Below, in pieces: positions 12,652-23,359 of a stretch of DNA of 64,000 bases. How positions within the stretch are numbered: position 1 is the first letter of the stretch; the number at the start of each line of letters is the position of its first letter. The stretch spans positions 27,625,139-27,689,138 of the forward strand of contig OZ026615.1 in assembly GCA_964020975.1 (NCBI GenBank), given 5' to 3'. The position numbers and the translations under genes were made by a program. Source of the DNA: Hermodice carunculata. Lineage: Eukaryota; Annelida; Polychaeta; Eunicida; Amphinomidae. The notes under the pieces were generated by a model. It saw only the letters and a program-made list of their open reading frames with translations. It did not search any database and had not been told where the DNA came from.

Positions 12652-14811
12652 AAGAGGGCTGTGTGAACAGCCCATGCTCAGCTGATCTTGACATTCATCA
12701 CACTTGCAGATCTATGAACTTGGGAAAGGATTAAGGTCACCCATGTTCTGAGTAAGTCTTACCTTTATACAAAACACTAACATGTGCAACATCAAGGTTC
12801 AAGTAGTTCTCAAATTATAATGAAGAGTAAAATTCATGTATGTTGCACTGTGACCCCACAAACGAGGTCAAGGTCATTCATGTACTGTCTAAGCATGACC
12901 TTCATACAGAAACATTAACATATGCAGCATCACAGTACTAACTCAAAACAGATCTCAAGTTATCAAGTAAACAATAAATTCCGTGTCAGTTGTCCTGTGA
13001 ATTAGCATTAGAATGCCCATTGACTTACATAGTAATCAATAGGAAAGCTGCACTGATCCATAAGTACCCAAATTGAAAATCCTTAAAAATCAGGAATCCA
13101 AAGCAGTGCCACCTAGTAAACAACTTTGTTTGACCCTTCCACAAGAACATATCCATCACATTTCAGCTTAATCTGAGTGACTGTTCTGAGAACCAGTAAA
13201 AAATAGCAAAACCATACAAAAAATTCATAAAATAATTAGAAAAAAATTGCAGCGGCACCTGGTGAACAAATTGGGAACTAGGTGTCCCTGGGAGTCTCTA
13301 TTTACGATATCAAAGCAATTGGGTGAGCGGTTTCAGAGGAGAAGAGTTTTTAAGCTTTGCCCCCAAAAAGGAACAAAAAAATTCATAAAAAATCAAAAAA
13401 TCAACTGAGCCTGACCATTTGAACAAACTTGGTAGACATCCACCAAAGGCACATCACCACCAGGTTTGAAGTAAATCTGGCCCACATTATTTACATGTAA
13501 GTTATAACCATAACAAGAAATTCCCATGTTAAACTTTCCCATTAAAACTTGTGTTAAGATTCTTGAAAAAAAATTATAAGAAAAATCCAAAAATCACTGG
13601 AGCATGACCATTTGTACAAACCTGGTAGAAACCCACCAAAGGTACATTGCCAACAAGTTTGAAGTTAATCTGTATGATGGTTTTAGAGAAGAAGTCGAAA
13701 ATGTGAATTAGCAGTAGAATTAATGCTCATTGACTTCTATAGTAATCAATAGGAAAGCTGCATTGACCGATAAGTACCCGAATTGAAAAAAAATGTTAAA
13801 AATCAAGAATCTGCAGTATTCCCACATAGTGAACAACTTTGTTTGACCCTAGCTTCCACAAGGAACATAGCCACCACGTTTCAGCTTAATCTGAGTGACA
13901 GTTCTGGAGAAGTCGAAAAAAGCTATGACACACAAAAATTCATTTAAAAAAAAAAAAAAGAGAGAGGAAAACACCTGGTGTACAAATTAAGAACTACAAG
14001 TACCAGGGAGTGTTCCTGTGTGATATCAAAGCAATTGGGTACGCGGTTTTTGGAGAAAAAGATTTTTTAAGATTTGTCCAAAAACAGAACGAAAAAAAAA
14101 TCATTAAAACTCAAAAAATCACTGACCATTTGAACAAACCAGGTAGAAACCCACCCAAGGTACATTGCCACCAAGTTTGAAGATAATCTGGATAAAGGCT
14201 TTGGAGAAGAAGTCGAAAATGTGAATTAGCATTTGAATGCTCATTCACTTTCATAGTAATCAATAGGAAAGCTGCATTGACCAATAGGTACCTGAATTGA
14301 AAAAATTGTTGAAAATCAGGAATCCGCAGCATTCCCACATAGTGAACAAATTTGTTTGAACCTTCTACAAGGAACATATCCACCATGTTTCAGCTTAATC
14401 TGAGTAACGGTTCTGGAGAAGAAGTCGAAAATAGCTATGACACACAAAAATTCATTAAAAAAAATAGAAAAAATTGCAGTGCTACCTGGTGAACAAATTA
14501 AGAACTAGGAGTCCCAGGGAGTGCTCCTGTGTGATATCAAAGGAATTGGGTGAGCAGCTTCGGAGAAGAAGATTTTTTACGATTTTCCCAAAAAAAGAAC
14601 AAAAAAATTCATTTTAAATCCAAAAATCACTGGACCATGACCATTTGAACAAACTTGGTAGATACCCACCCAAGGCACATCCCCACCAAGTTTGAAGTGG
14701 ATCTGACTGACGGTTTCAGAGAAGAAGTCGAAAATGTGAATTGTTGACAGACGATGGACGGAGGACCATAAGATAAGCTCAGCTGACTGACAAGTCAGCT
14801 GAGCTAAAACC
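12652..14811 (+). mobile_element. Family D: large non-coding repeat with terminal hairpins
   Basis: The left end has a small hairpin (GGGCTGTGTGAACAGCCC) followed by ATGCTCAGCTGATC. The right end, near 14775-14803, is an 11-bp perfect hairpin (GCTCAGCTGAC, six-base loop, GTCAGCTGAGC) followed by TAAAAC. The interior is built from repeated modules: GTAATCAATAGGAAAGCTGC near 13040, 13745 and 14255, and GACCATTTG(A/T)ACAAAC followed by CCACCAAGTTTGAAG near 13413, 13605, 14125 and 14640. There are no coding domains. A second copy lies inverted at 38.3-39.0 kb and a terminus alone near 20.8 kb. The terminal hairpin with an AT-rich 3' neighbour recalls non-autonomous Helitron-like elements, but a CTRR end is not clear, so the class is an inference. 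Confidence 0.65.
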
Positions 14812-15540
14812 CTGCATATCATTGACACAAAATTTGGGATCCTCACATTTTTATCTTTCAGAAAATAAATCTCTGTGGCACTTTTCACATGGAAAGTTTT
14901 GCATGGTTGGGTGATTTGTGAACCTTGTCGTAACATATCCTGTATCCTTAATATAATGAATAAAGTTTGCTTCTTCTATTATTAAACCACTCAGCTAAGT
15001 TTGCCCAAACTGAACAGGAATACCTTTACTGGTTGCATCTCTTTTGCTATGTGTACAAGTTTGACAAGATTTTTGAGTGGGTGGTCACAGTTTAAGCACA
15101 AAGATAAACAAGAGTGCATATTTTTTATGCATACAATTTGTGATTCAGTTGTATTTATACTGCAGCATTGTGGTTATTGTGCAGTATAAAGTTTTCAATC
15201 AACAAGGAAGAGTACAGGATCATACTTTCCTTCATAGACTGTCCTTTATTAACGTAGCCTTGTATCATTAAATGTTTAAATTTGCTATTTTCGTCAGCAT
15301 CTACAGAATAGGGACAAAGTTGGAGTTCAACTTGTGATGAATGCAATAGCACAAGCAATGCATCATTTTGCTAGCAAACCAACAGACAGCCACGCCTTAC
15401 TTGGCTCCTCCCACTAATAAGCAACAGGGAGAGCTTTCTTGTAAAATAACAAGCAAAAAACTTTTGCAAATCAAATATAGATTACAATATATTTTTATTA
15501 CCTTTAATCTTAACAGAAATTCATGTTTGACGTAAATGTA
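14812..15540. other. No recognisable gene
   Basis: Short frames of 60-120 codons exist on both strands without recognisable domains or consistent splice sites. Confidence 0.4.
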
Positions 15541-15542
15541 AG

Positions 15543-15674
15543 AATTGAACGTCCTTTCTGTAGCATTCATCAACACGTTTGCACTTTTGACAGGCATTTT
15601 TCATGACGTAGCGTTAATGCCTGTCAAAAAGTGCAAATACCTACCGATGAATGCAATAGAAAGAAAGTTCAATT
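15543..15674. mobile_element. Foldback (MITE-like) inverted repeat
   Basis: Two arms of about 56 and 60 bases (15543-15598 and 15615-15674) are imperfect inverted copies. The outer part is AATTGAAC...GTTCAATT, the inner part TTGACAGGCATT...AATGCCTGTCAA. The loop is about 16 bases. It looks like a small non-autonomous foldback element and has no coding content. Confidence 0.75.
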
Positions 15675-15679
15675 GAAAA

Positions 15680-16685
15680 AAAAAAAAAAACATTATTTTT
15701 CTTTCTTTACATAGATTGTCAGTCACCAGGAAAAACATCCACGTTTACAGAACATTTGAACTATAATTTGCTACATAATGTTTCAAGAATCTCATTTTTC
15801 TTTGTACCTTGATATATACTTCCTTCAACTTTAAACTGTACATAAAAAGAGTCAGCGAACTGCAAAGAAAACACAGCTTAAATGTGGCATAATTCAACTA
15901 AGAATCAATGAGGTGCATACACATGTATGAGCGTCTGGTTCAGTGCTATATTGAGGGTGCTTGTAAAGATTTTATCACAAAACAATCAATATACATAAAA
16001 ACTGCCACAAACTATACATTTTTGAAAAGCTAACAAACTGCTGATTCTTTTTACTCACTCTCCTGTATGCTTGTTGTCGTATGTTTATACAGCAATCGCA
16101 CCAAGCGCCATCCTCTTTTTCAAAAAACCTGGAAAAAACTGGGATTCAACTTTTTTCTTTTCTGATGTAAAGACATTAAATTTGTGGCAAACTGTTTGTC
16201 ACAATGTAAACTGGAAAAGCCTGTCTCAGATTTTCAACAAGTTTAGCTTTTTTAAGAGAATCATTCAAAGTCTGGTCCCTTTGATGTATTGAGTGAGTGT
16301 CATCGATGCAACTCCAAATGTGAATAGCAACGTCACAAAACATAAATCAGACAAAATGAGACACGCTTTTTCAAATTATATTGCTACAAACTGCAGTTGC
16401 AGTCTAGTAAGATAGGTTTTCATTATTTTCATTATGATGTCAAGAATTTGGTATTTAATTCATACTGCACTCCATGTACACCTGTGATAAATCACTGGTA
16501 ACTACAGACCCCCTGCTGTATCATTAATGCTGTAGAAATATACAGTAGCATCAGATTACCTTTACAGCATGGTGACCTTCATATTTTTTTTTAGCCAAAA
16601 AGTCTTCTTTATTCCAAATTACCCCACCACCTTTTTTAAAACCAATACATACACAAATGAATGAATGAATTAAAAACAAAAGGAC
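15680..16685. other. No recognisable gene
   Basis: AT-rich non-coding sequence. A frame at 16071-16292 has no recognisable domain. Confidence 0.4.
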
Positions 16686-16689
16686 TTTA

Positions 16690-16830
16690 ACACCCTTAAA
16701 TCCCTATGTGGGTTGAATATACTTTATGTGCACAACTATCCTCTTATCAACTATGTGTATGACATTAAAAGTTCAACTTGTTGCATTCCCATCCATTTTG
16801 ACACAATTTTTGATCAGTGTTCTCAAGTTG
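16690..16830 (+). repeat. Interspersed repeat R1 (copy 1)
   Basis: This segment aligns imperfectly with 19640-19765. Shared landmarks are TATACTT(T)ATGTG, ACAACTATC, GACATTAAAAG or TACATTAAAAG, then TCAA and a CCATCCAT-like block. At its end a 23-bp unit containing ATCAGTGTTCTCAAG is tandemly doubled (16813-16858). The element class is unknown. Confidence 0.6.
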
Positions 16831-17039
16831 GATGGATCAGTGTTCTCAAGTTGGATGAGACAGGTGTCTCAATTGAAACTTTAAAGTTTTCTATATTTTT
16901 TCTTGTGTACATCATCTATCCATGTGCCCTACACGCAGGGACATCGGCGAGCATATTCTTCATTGCTCAGCACCACAATTTGGCTAACTGCACAGCGCTT
17001 CTCTTCCAACAGTTTGGCGGCCCCTGGTCACTTTGATGT

Positions 17040-18410
17040 GTTTGTTCCTCGCAACTTTTTCACAGATGAAAAATCTGATAGTGACAATGAATGTCAGGGA
17101 TTCGCAAACAAGGATTATGTAGATGCATGCAAGAGAGTTGAACTAAAATAAAATGAATTGCCTTGCCTGATCAAAGATGATCTGACATCAGAAAACAAGA
17201 TCAATGACCTCTCTGAAACTGCAAGTGAAGGTTAAGGTCACGGGGATTCCCCAGTAATCTGTGACCACAGCGACGGTGAGGTGAGTAATGGGGAAAGCCC
17301 CATGGATACATCAACCCGTGCTAAATATGATGATTGCTGGACATGTGCTGCATCAAAAAAGGAAGAAAAGAAACCCAACGAGCACACTTTTTGGAAAATT
17401 TTTCGTGATGTTTTTCAGCATTGAACTTCTCAATAAAATATGTACTGAAAGCAACCATTACACCATTGTTAGATCATCTGTGTAAGACTTTTCGGCGGGG
17501 GGTTGGCAACTGTCAGCAATATTTAGGTATTAATGAAAGTTTGGTAGGATTGAAAAACAGAACACAACTTATCTAACATCTGCCAAACAAAAAACATTAC
17601 AAATGGGGTATTAAATTGTGGGTGTTGTGTGAATGTGCAACAGGGTCCATTGTACATGTACGTTTATAAATTGGAAGTTAACAGTGGTGAACTTTTGACA
17701 TAAGCCAAATCAACTTTCAGTCAGGTGTATGATATTGTCATGGACCTCATGACAGGGTTGTTCTGCAAAGGTTACAGTCTAATTGTGGATAATTTTTACA
17801 CTTCGTTCCCCTTGTGAAAGCACAATATGAAAAGGGGACATATCTGATTGAAACTGTAAGACAAAACAGAAAGTTCACACTATGCCAAATTAAAACTGCA
17901 AAGTTTAAAAAAAACGCGAGAATGTGAATTATAGGCGTGTGTTCATGTTATGTAAAGCTTTTCATGAAAAGCAGACACAGGATCATTGTCCATGAAGCTG
18001 AAGCCATTTGCAGAGGTAAAACAGTTAATGTACCAGAAACAATTGATTATTACCACTCATACAAACTGTGCCCAGGTAACAAACTACACTGACGTCAATG
18101 GAAGTGATGTGTAAAAGGGAAAAAACATCCATTTTAAACATGTTTGAATGAATGTCCAAGTTAACTAAGGCCCAACAGAAATATATATGTAGTTCTGGTA
18201 AACCGACTGACACTACTGAAAAAACTCGACCCTATATAAATTTCATGAAACATCAAAAAAAAAAAAAAAAAAGAAGTGTCAAGCTGACCTTACCTAAAAT
18301 TGATCGATCCTGGGTGAAAGATTTTATTGTGAAAGTGGCCGTCATGTGCCATTATTTTGTAGTGAAGTCAACTCAAACACAGCATTTTATTTCAACTTGT
18401 CTGGAGAGTC
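17040..18410 (+). pseudogene. piggyBac transposase remnant
   Basis: Conserved DDE_Tnp_1_7 blocks are readable in order on the plus strand, in shifting frames. They are FFSIELLNKICTESNHY near 17405-17455, LGINESLVGLKNRTQL followed by HKWGIKLWVLC-like sequence (read as KKHYKWGIKLWVLCE) near 17520-17635, VMDLMTGLFCKGYSLIVDNF near 17738-17800, and GTYLIETVRQNRKFTLCQIK near 17838-17895. A piggyBac transposase of the PGBD4 type normally has about 580 residues and cuts and pastes at TTAA. Here the first catalytic block reads INES where IDES is normal, and at least three frame changes and several stops are present, so it is dead. The domain N-terminal to FFSIELL is poorly preserved and I could not find the terminal repeats. 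Confidence 0.85.
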
Positions 18411-18451
18411 AACTTGGGCCAGAGAAACAGCATAGCTGCATAGCCGAGGTT

Positions 18452-18665
18452 GTTTGTTGACACAGCATAGCCTCAGTTGCTTTGTGATTGTTTTCATAAT
18501 ATTTGATTATATTGCTAGGTTCCATGTATCTCAGTTACCAGGGCAAACAGTCTTTAAAGAATTTTTAAACATGACTTCCTATCTTAACTTTAATCTGCCC
18601 ACTCAGTTGTGTTTGAAGCAGTTATCATCATCATTAGTTACAAATCCAAATGCGACATTTTAGAC
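18452..18665 (+). repeat. Interspersed repeat R2 (copy 1)
   Basis: It aligns with 27200-27425. Both share GATTGTT, ATTGCTAGGTTC or TTTGCTAGGTTC, TCAGTTACCRGG or CGAGTTACCGGG, AATCTGCCCRCTC, and GAAGCAGTTATCATCATCA followed by AAATCCAAATG. The copies are clearly diverged. It lies just 3' of the piggyBac remnant and may belong to that element, but this is not established. Confidence 0.7.
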
Positions 18666-18669
18666 ATGC

Positions 18670-19639
18670 ATGCATTCTGGGGGACAGCATAAATTGATTC
18701 CAATTACAGACACTCTGTTGCGCCGATCATCACATCACCACCCTGTATGTCCATGTATAGGTCAAGTGTGGTTGCCATTTTGAATAATTTATGAAGAGAG
18801 CAACAGACAGTACAAACATTAAAACTTGGTTCACATGTCAAAATTTCTTCTTCTTTTTTTAATGAATAAATCAAAACAAAAACAAAAGTTTTGTTCAGTG
18901 TCCTGACAAATTGAGAAACATTAACTGAAACTTGGAAATGATGGAGAAATGTGAGTTCCAATCACATCATGGTTGATCAAGCAGGGGTATGTACAATGGC
19001 CGCCCAAGTAATCTAGCTGTGAACATGAGGCGGCAATGTCATGGTTGTTGCTATGAGTGACTGTGAATTTTACCAAAATTGGAATAATAAACTTCAAATT
19101 TAAGGATGAATAATAACTACTGCAGAATTTTTATTCTTGATGAACATTTAGGTATGTTCAAAAAGTGAAAACGGCACATTTGTGCTGCAAATGACACTGC
19201 AATTGCATTCATCCCTGTTAACAAGAAACGGAGGTTTCCGTATAATCCCACATTTTTTGTTCATATTTTTTAACATTCTTCATCAATCATGTGTAAAAAT
19301 ACACAAAAAACCTCCCCTTGATATCTTTCTTGTGATATATAGTTTTCTGCAACAGTTTTCTTTTTTTTAATTCTATGTCATCAAATGAGTTGGAAGCTTG
19401 TCAAATTTTATCTTGCTGGTGCTGAAAGTGCTTAGGCCTCACATAGCACAGTGTCACACACTGCATAAGGTCACCATCATTGCAAACAGACCAATGCCGA
19501 GTGATAGGCAAGTATTGCTCTGAGGGTTAAAGGGAATGACCTAAGTCCCCTCATCCACCTCATAGTAATGAACATCAACTACTGTTAGGAAGCTTATAAG
19601 AGTAAGGGATTACTGACTTAAGATGGACTGTAGACAATC
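18670..19639. other. No recognisable gene
   Basis: Non-coding by inspection. Small frames only. Confidence 0.4.
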
Positions 19640-19765
19640 CCAAGGTGGTTTAAGTATACTTAATGTGAACAACTATCTTTCTTACCACCTGCCACATATA
19701 CATTGTACATTAAAAGCTCAATCTATCCCCTCCATATCCATGTTAACATAATTTGATACTTCCTG
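19640..19765 (+). repeat. Interspersed repeat R1 (copy 2)
   Basis: Diverged copy of the repeat at 16690-16830. It shares the order AAGTATACTTAATGTG, ACAACTATC, TACATTAAAAGCTCAA and TCCATATCCATG. Confidence 0.6.
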
Positions 19766-20326
19766 GAGTAAGTTTTGTACTTTGTGTCCAACCTGTGGAC
19801 ACATTTCACCAAAGTCTTTTGAAGTTTGCGTTGTTTATAACCTTCATGCTGCAACCTAAACCAGATACTCAATTGATGTAATCTTTTGTAAATATCATAT
19901 TTTTTTTAGCAATTATTAACACTTGGTCAACAAAAATTCCATGTGTATGATTCTCTGGAATATTTTCTATCAGATCAGGGTACGATTGAATGTAAAAAAC
20001 TGAACTGTTCTCTCATCAAATATGTGTGTGTCTTGCTGTTTGCGTATCATTTCTATTTCAGGATCAAGGAAAGTTGCTTTTATATCAGTTTCAGTTTCCA
20101 TGCTCAGAACAAGTTCTGTTGGGTATATATTTTTTAATCATTTCTTACTCTCATTTTTCAATGTACACAAGTCCTCTCTGCCGTATAAGTTGTCTTTGTT
20201 ATCTTCTCCATCCGTTTTGATCATAGTAGTGTAAATCTAGATTTGCAATATATGCAGTTTGACCAGTTGCCATAGGTATCTTTAATACTTGCTGGTAAAC
20301 AGTATTTCTGAAGCAAAAGTGTGACT

Positions 20327-20533
20327 CAGGGTTTTCCTTGCATTATAAGTTCAAAGGTGGCCCAACTTTCACCTTTGTTTTACCACCTTTCATCTTGTTA
20401 CCACCTTCCACCTTTTTTCATTAAAATACATGATATTTAAGCATTATTTGATAGAACTTCTTACCAAAACAAGAAAAATAAGATAATGTGATGTTTACCA
20501 CCTTTCAACTTTTAAGTTCTAGGGAAAAGCCTG
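20327..20533. mobile_element. hAT-like MITE
   Basis: The ends are inverted copies over about 34 bases. The left end is CAGGGTTTTCC...AAGTTCAAAGGTGG. The right end, reverse complemented, is CAGGCTTTTCCC...AAGTTGAAAGGTGG. TGTGACT(C/T) is found on both sides, consistent with the 8-bp target duplication of hAT elements. The interior has ACCACCTTTC or ACCACCTTCC repeats and no coding capacity. Confidence 0.65.
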
Positions 20534-20744
20534 TGACTTATCAACAATATACATGTACTACATCATTTTGGTGCGTTCTTGCTCCAAATAGGAGACCCCT
20601 TTCCTTTATCAAATGTGGCTTCATGATTGGAAATTTTGATATATTTACATGTAATGTTTGTATATGCCTTATCGAACATTAAATCTTATACATTCTAATG
20701 ATCAGTTAAGTTAATCTCTGTATGCAATGTGTTGAAAAATCTAG

Positions 20745-20832
20745 AGGCCTGAATTGGACTGATAGATAGACAATGGCTGATTGACCATTATCCTATAAGC
20801 TCAGCTTACTGACAAATCAGCTGAGTTAAAAA
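20745..20832 (+). mobile_element. Family D terminus, isolated copy
   Basis: This matches the right end of the 12.65-14.81 kb element: CCATTATCCTATAAGCTCAG, then the hairpin with TCAGC...ACTGACAAATCAGCTGAG and TTAAAA. Only the last ~90 bases are present, so it is a truncated copy. Confidence 0.7.
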
Positions 20833-20834
20833 AA

Positions 20835-21339
20835 TGTCCGTAACATCCCAAAAACACTAACAAGTGATTGTCTAGTTCTGGAGTAAGTCAGAATACATGT
20901 AGGTATTAAAACAGCACACACAGTCACACAAAGAAACTAACATCATGATCCAGGACTGTTTTATCCACCCGCACCAGGCTGAGAGACTGCAATACTTTAC
21001 AAACTGAGGGAGTTTACCCTGGGTATGGATTCAAACAGTGGTGAACCTTTGTTCCTTTTAAACCGACCAAAAAGTCCCCAGTGGATGAACATCACCTGCT
21101 TTATTATATCTGTGTGCCAACAAAGACACATTCTGTTTTTGTTGGGTTTCTTAATAATGTCTGTGTGCCAACAAAGACTTTCAGTTTTTGTTGAGTTTAT
21201 TTTCTTTTTTCTCTCTTCCAACTCTTCTTTAACAATAATTTTGTCTGAAAATTTTCTTGGGACACAGTTACACTAAGAATCTCCAAAATTGGCATGATAA
21301 TATATCCATACATGAAGTCTGCCTTTTTACAGAGATGGT
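20835..21339. other. No recognisable gene; short local repeat
   Basis: A 19-base phrase, TCTGTGTGCCAACAAAGAC, occurs twice at about 21109 and 21160. No domain was recognised in the frames crossing it. Confidence 0.4.
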
Positions 21340-22160
21340 TGAGTGCATTTAAATTATGCAAGTTAGGGGCACTTGAAATTTTCAATCTAGAATATCTTTA
21401 AAAGTATTATAGGTAAAGATGCCATTCCAACTTCTATTTTTTTTTTTTTTTTTCAGTCCCTGAAGAGCCACCCTACTGGCGAAACCAGTCGGACTACTCA
21501 CAGCGGACATTACAGGGAGTTCTGCCCTCGCCAAGTCTTTTTCCACAACTTCTATTTTAGGTTTGTGATGCAGGTGCATCCAATTGACCACAAATGAAAC
21601 ATGTAGAATTTTAATTTCTCCTAATTAGGGGCACTTCAAAAGTTAAAATGTTGAATGTCTTCAAAACTATTGTTGGTAGAAATGCCATTCCAACTTCCAT
21701 TTATAGGTTTGTGCTACAGGCAAATCCAATGAATCAATAGCCAAAGTTGTAGGCTTTTAATTCATGCTAATTACAGGCACTTCAAAAATTTAAATACTGA
21801 ATATCTTCAAAATTGTTACACGTACAGGTGCCATTCCAACTTCTATTTCTAGGTTTGTGATGTACATGTAGTCGCATCCACTGAACCACAAACAAAAGTT
21901 GCAGAATTCTGATTTATGCTAATTAGGGGCACTTGAAAACTTTAAATGTTTAATATCTTCCAAACTATTATAGGTAGAGATGCAATCCCAACTTCTATCT
22001 AGAGGTTTGGGCTATAGGCGCATCCACTGAAGCACAACCGAAAGTTGTAGAATTTTTATTTATGCTGATTGGGGGCACTTTGAAAGTTTAAATGTTGAAC
22101 ATCTCAAATTCAAACCTATTATTGTAAGAGTTTCCATTCCAGATTGAATTCATAAAAGTA
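21340..22160. repeat. Tandem satellite family E, ~147-bp unit (array 2, left part)
   Basis: Units carry ATGCTAATTAGGGGCACTT, AATATCTTCAAAACTATT, GATGCCATTCCAACTTC and AGGTTTGTGMTAYAGGC. Landmarks at 21684, 21830, 21982 and about 22133 give spacings of 146-152 bp. One unit is split by the small retroposon at 21441-21546. The array is cut at about 22165 by the tRNA-like tandem array and resumes at 22830. Confidence 0.88.
21441..21546 (-). mobile_element. Small poly-A retroposon (SINE-like) with target-site duplication
   Basis: A 106-bp insert sits inside a satellite unit. Its two sides both read AACTTCTATTTT (21429-21440 and 21547-21558), a 12-bp target-site duplication. On the minus strand the body ends CAGTAGGGTGGCTCTTCAGG plus GACTG and a poly-A tail (the T-run at 21441-21453 on plus). 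The body of about 90 bp is rich in CpG. No pol III box A/B pair is seen, so it is probably a 5'-truncated SINE or another retroposed RNA. Confidence 0.75.
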
Positions 22161-22164
22161 AATT

Positions 22165-22829
22165 TCATTCAGTAAATATACTGCATTACCGTGTTGATAT
22201 GGCACTCGCACATAACTACCTCCATTGAACTATTCTTTTTAGGAATGGGGATTCGGTCGAGTGGATATGTGCGTTTCCCATTTCAGCTAGGCGACTGGTG
22301 CCAAAGGTTGCAGGTTCGAGTCCCGCTCGTTCCGAACATGAAATATATATTTTCGGCATTTCCTTAATGCTGGTGGATTTAAGTCCCCGATTCTGGAAAT
22401 ATATGCCGACTCAGTAAATATACTGCATTACCGTGTTGATATGGCACTCGCACATAACTACCTCCATTGAACTATTCTTTTTAGGAATGGGGATTTGGTC
22501 GAGTGGATATGTGCGTTTCCCATTTCAGCTAGGCGACTGGTGCCAAAGGTTGCAGGTTCGAGTCCCGCTCGTTCCGAACATGAAATATATATTTTCGGCA
22601 TTTCCTTAATGCTGGTGGATTTAAGTCCCCGATTCTGGAAATATATGCCGACTCAGTAAATATACTGCATTACCGTGTTGATATGGCACTCGCACATAAC
22701 TACCTCCATTGAACTATTCTTTTTAGGAATGGGGATTTGGTCGAGTGGATATGTGCGTTTCCCATTTCAGCTAGGCGACTGGTGCCAAAGGTTGCAGGTT
22801 CGAGTCCCGCTCGTTCCGAACATGAAATA
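22165..22829 (+). repeat. Young 242-bp tandem array with tRNA-like pol III boxes
   Basis: Two full units and most of a third repeat with an exact 242-bp period (the word AGTAAATATACTGC is at 22171, 22413 and 22655). The copies are almost identical; the only difference I see is ATTCGG against ATTTGG. Each unit has a box A-like TGGTCGAGTGG, then 48 bases, then a box B-like GGTTCGAGTCC, as in Leu/Ser-type tRNAs. GGAATGG upstream can pair with TCGTTCC after box B. A TTTT lies about 25 bases beyond. The anticodon arm is not canonical, so this is not a working tRNA gene. A tRNA-derived SINE unit that became tandem is likely. An old diverged pair of copies lies at 46.82-47.18 kb. Confidence 0.8.
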
Positions 22830-22910
22830 TAAGTTTGTGCTGAAGGTGCATCAAATCAACCACAAACGAAAGATGTAGCACTTTAATTTATGCCGATTTT
22901 GGAGCCACAC
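22830..22910. repeat. Satellite family E, right remnant of array 2
   Basis: Resumes the satellite after the tRNA-like array: AAGTTTGTGCTGAAGGTGCA, ACCACAAACGAAAG and ATTTATGCCGAT all match the unit. This shows the tRNA-like array is an insertion into older satellite. Confidence 0.75.
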
Positions 22911-22986
22911 AGACAGATTCACTTTGTAGCAAATCTTCATTTATAGTTTCCTTTTTCTTTACTTTCTTTCATTTTTTTTTAACTAT

Positions 22987-23119
22987 TTAACAGCATTGAA
23001 AAACGTTTTGAATGAGAATTGTAGGTAAGACCCATCAAGATAACATGTCACCAGCTGTCCTTTGCATGGGTTAACAGGAAAGTTGTTGACTCAGTCTTGA
23101 TTCAAGGGGAAAGGCTCAA
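22987..23119. mobile_element. TTAA MITE family 3 (copy 1, decayed)
   Basis: Starts TTAACAGCATTG and ends GATTCAAGGGGAAAGGCTCAA, where the last TTAA has decayed. Internal words AAGACC, AAAGTTGTTGACTCAGTCTT and TCAAG match the copy at 49393-49560 in the same order. Confidence 0.6.
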
Positions 23120-23359
23120 TACTAAGCCACAGAAAAAGAAATGTCTACTGTCCAAGTTAGTTTGGACTGAACAGTGAAGTGTGGTCAGCATGGTAGAGAA
23201 GTAGATGCCTGACTGCAGCTGCTCTTTTACTCCATCAGATTTGATCAAAACATATTTTTTCTAGCCTACTGACCTATAGCTATTTCACAGCTTTCATGAC
23301 AAAACTATTGGAAAATTAAAACAAGAAAAGAATTGTGGTATTTACTTTCTTATTTATTC

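Noticed and set aside
22165-22829. Three functional tRNA genes
   Set aside because: Box A- and B-like sequences are present, but the D stem and anticodon arm do not fold canonically and five extra bases sit between the pairable acceptor and box A.
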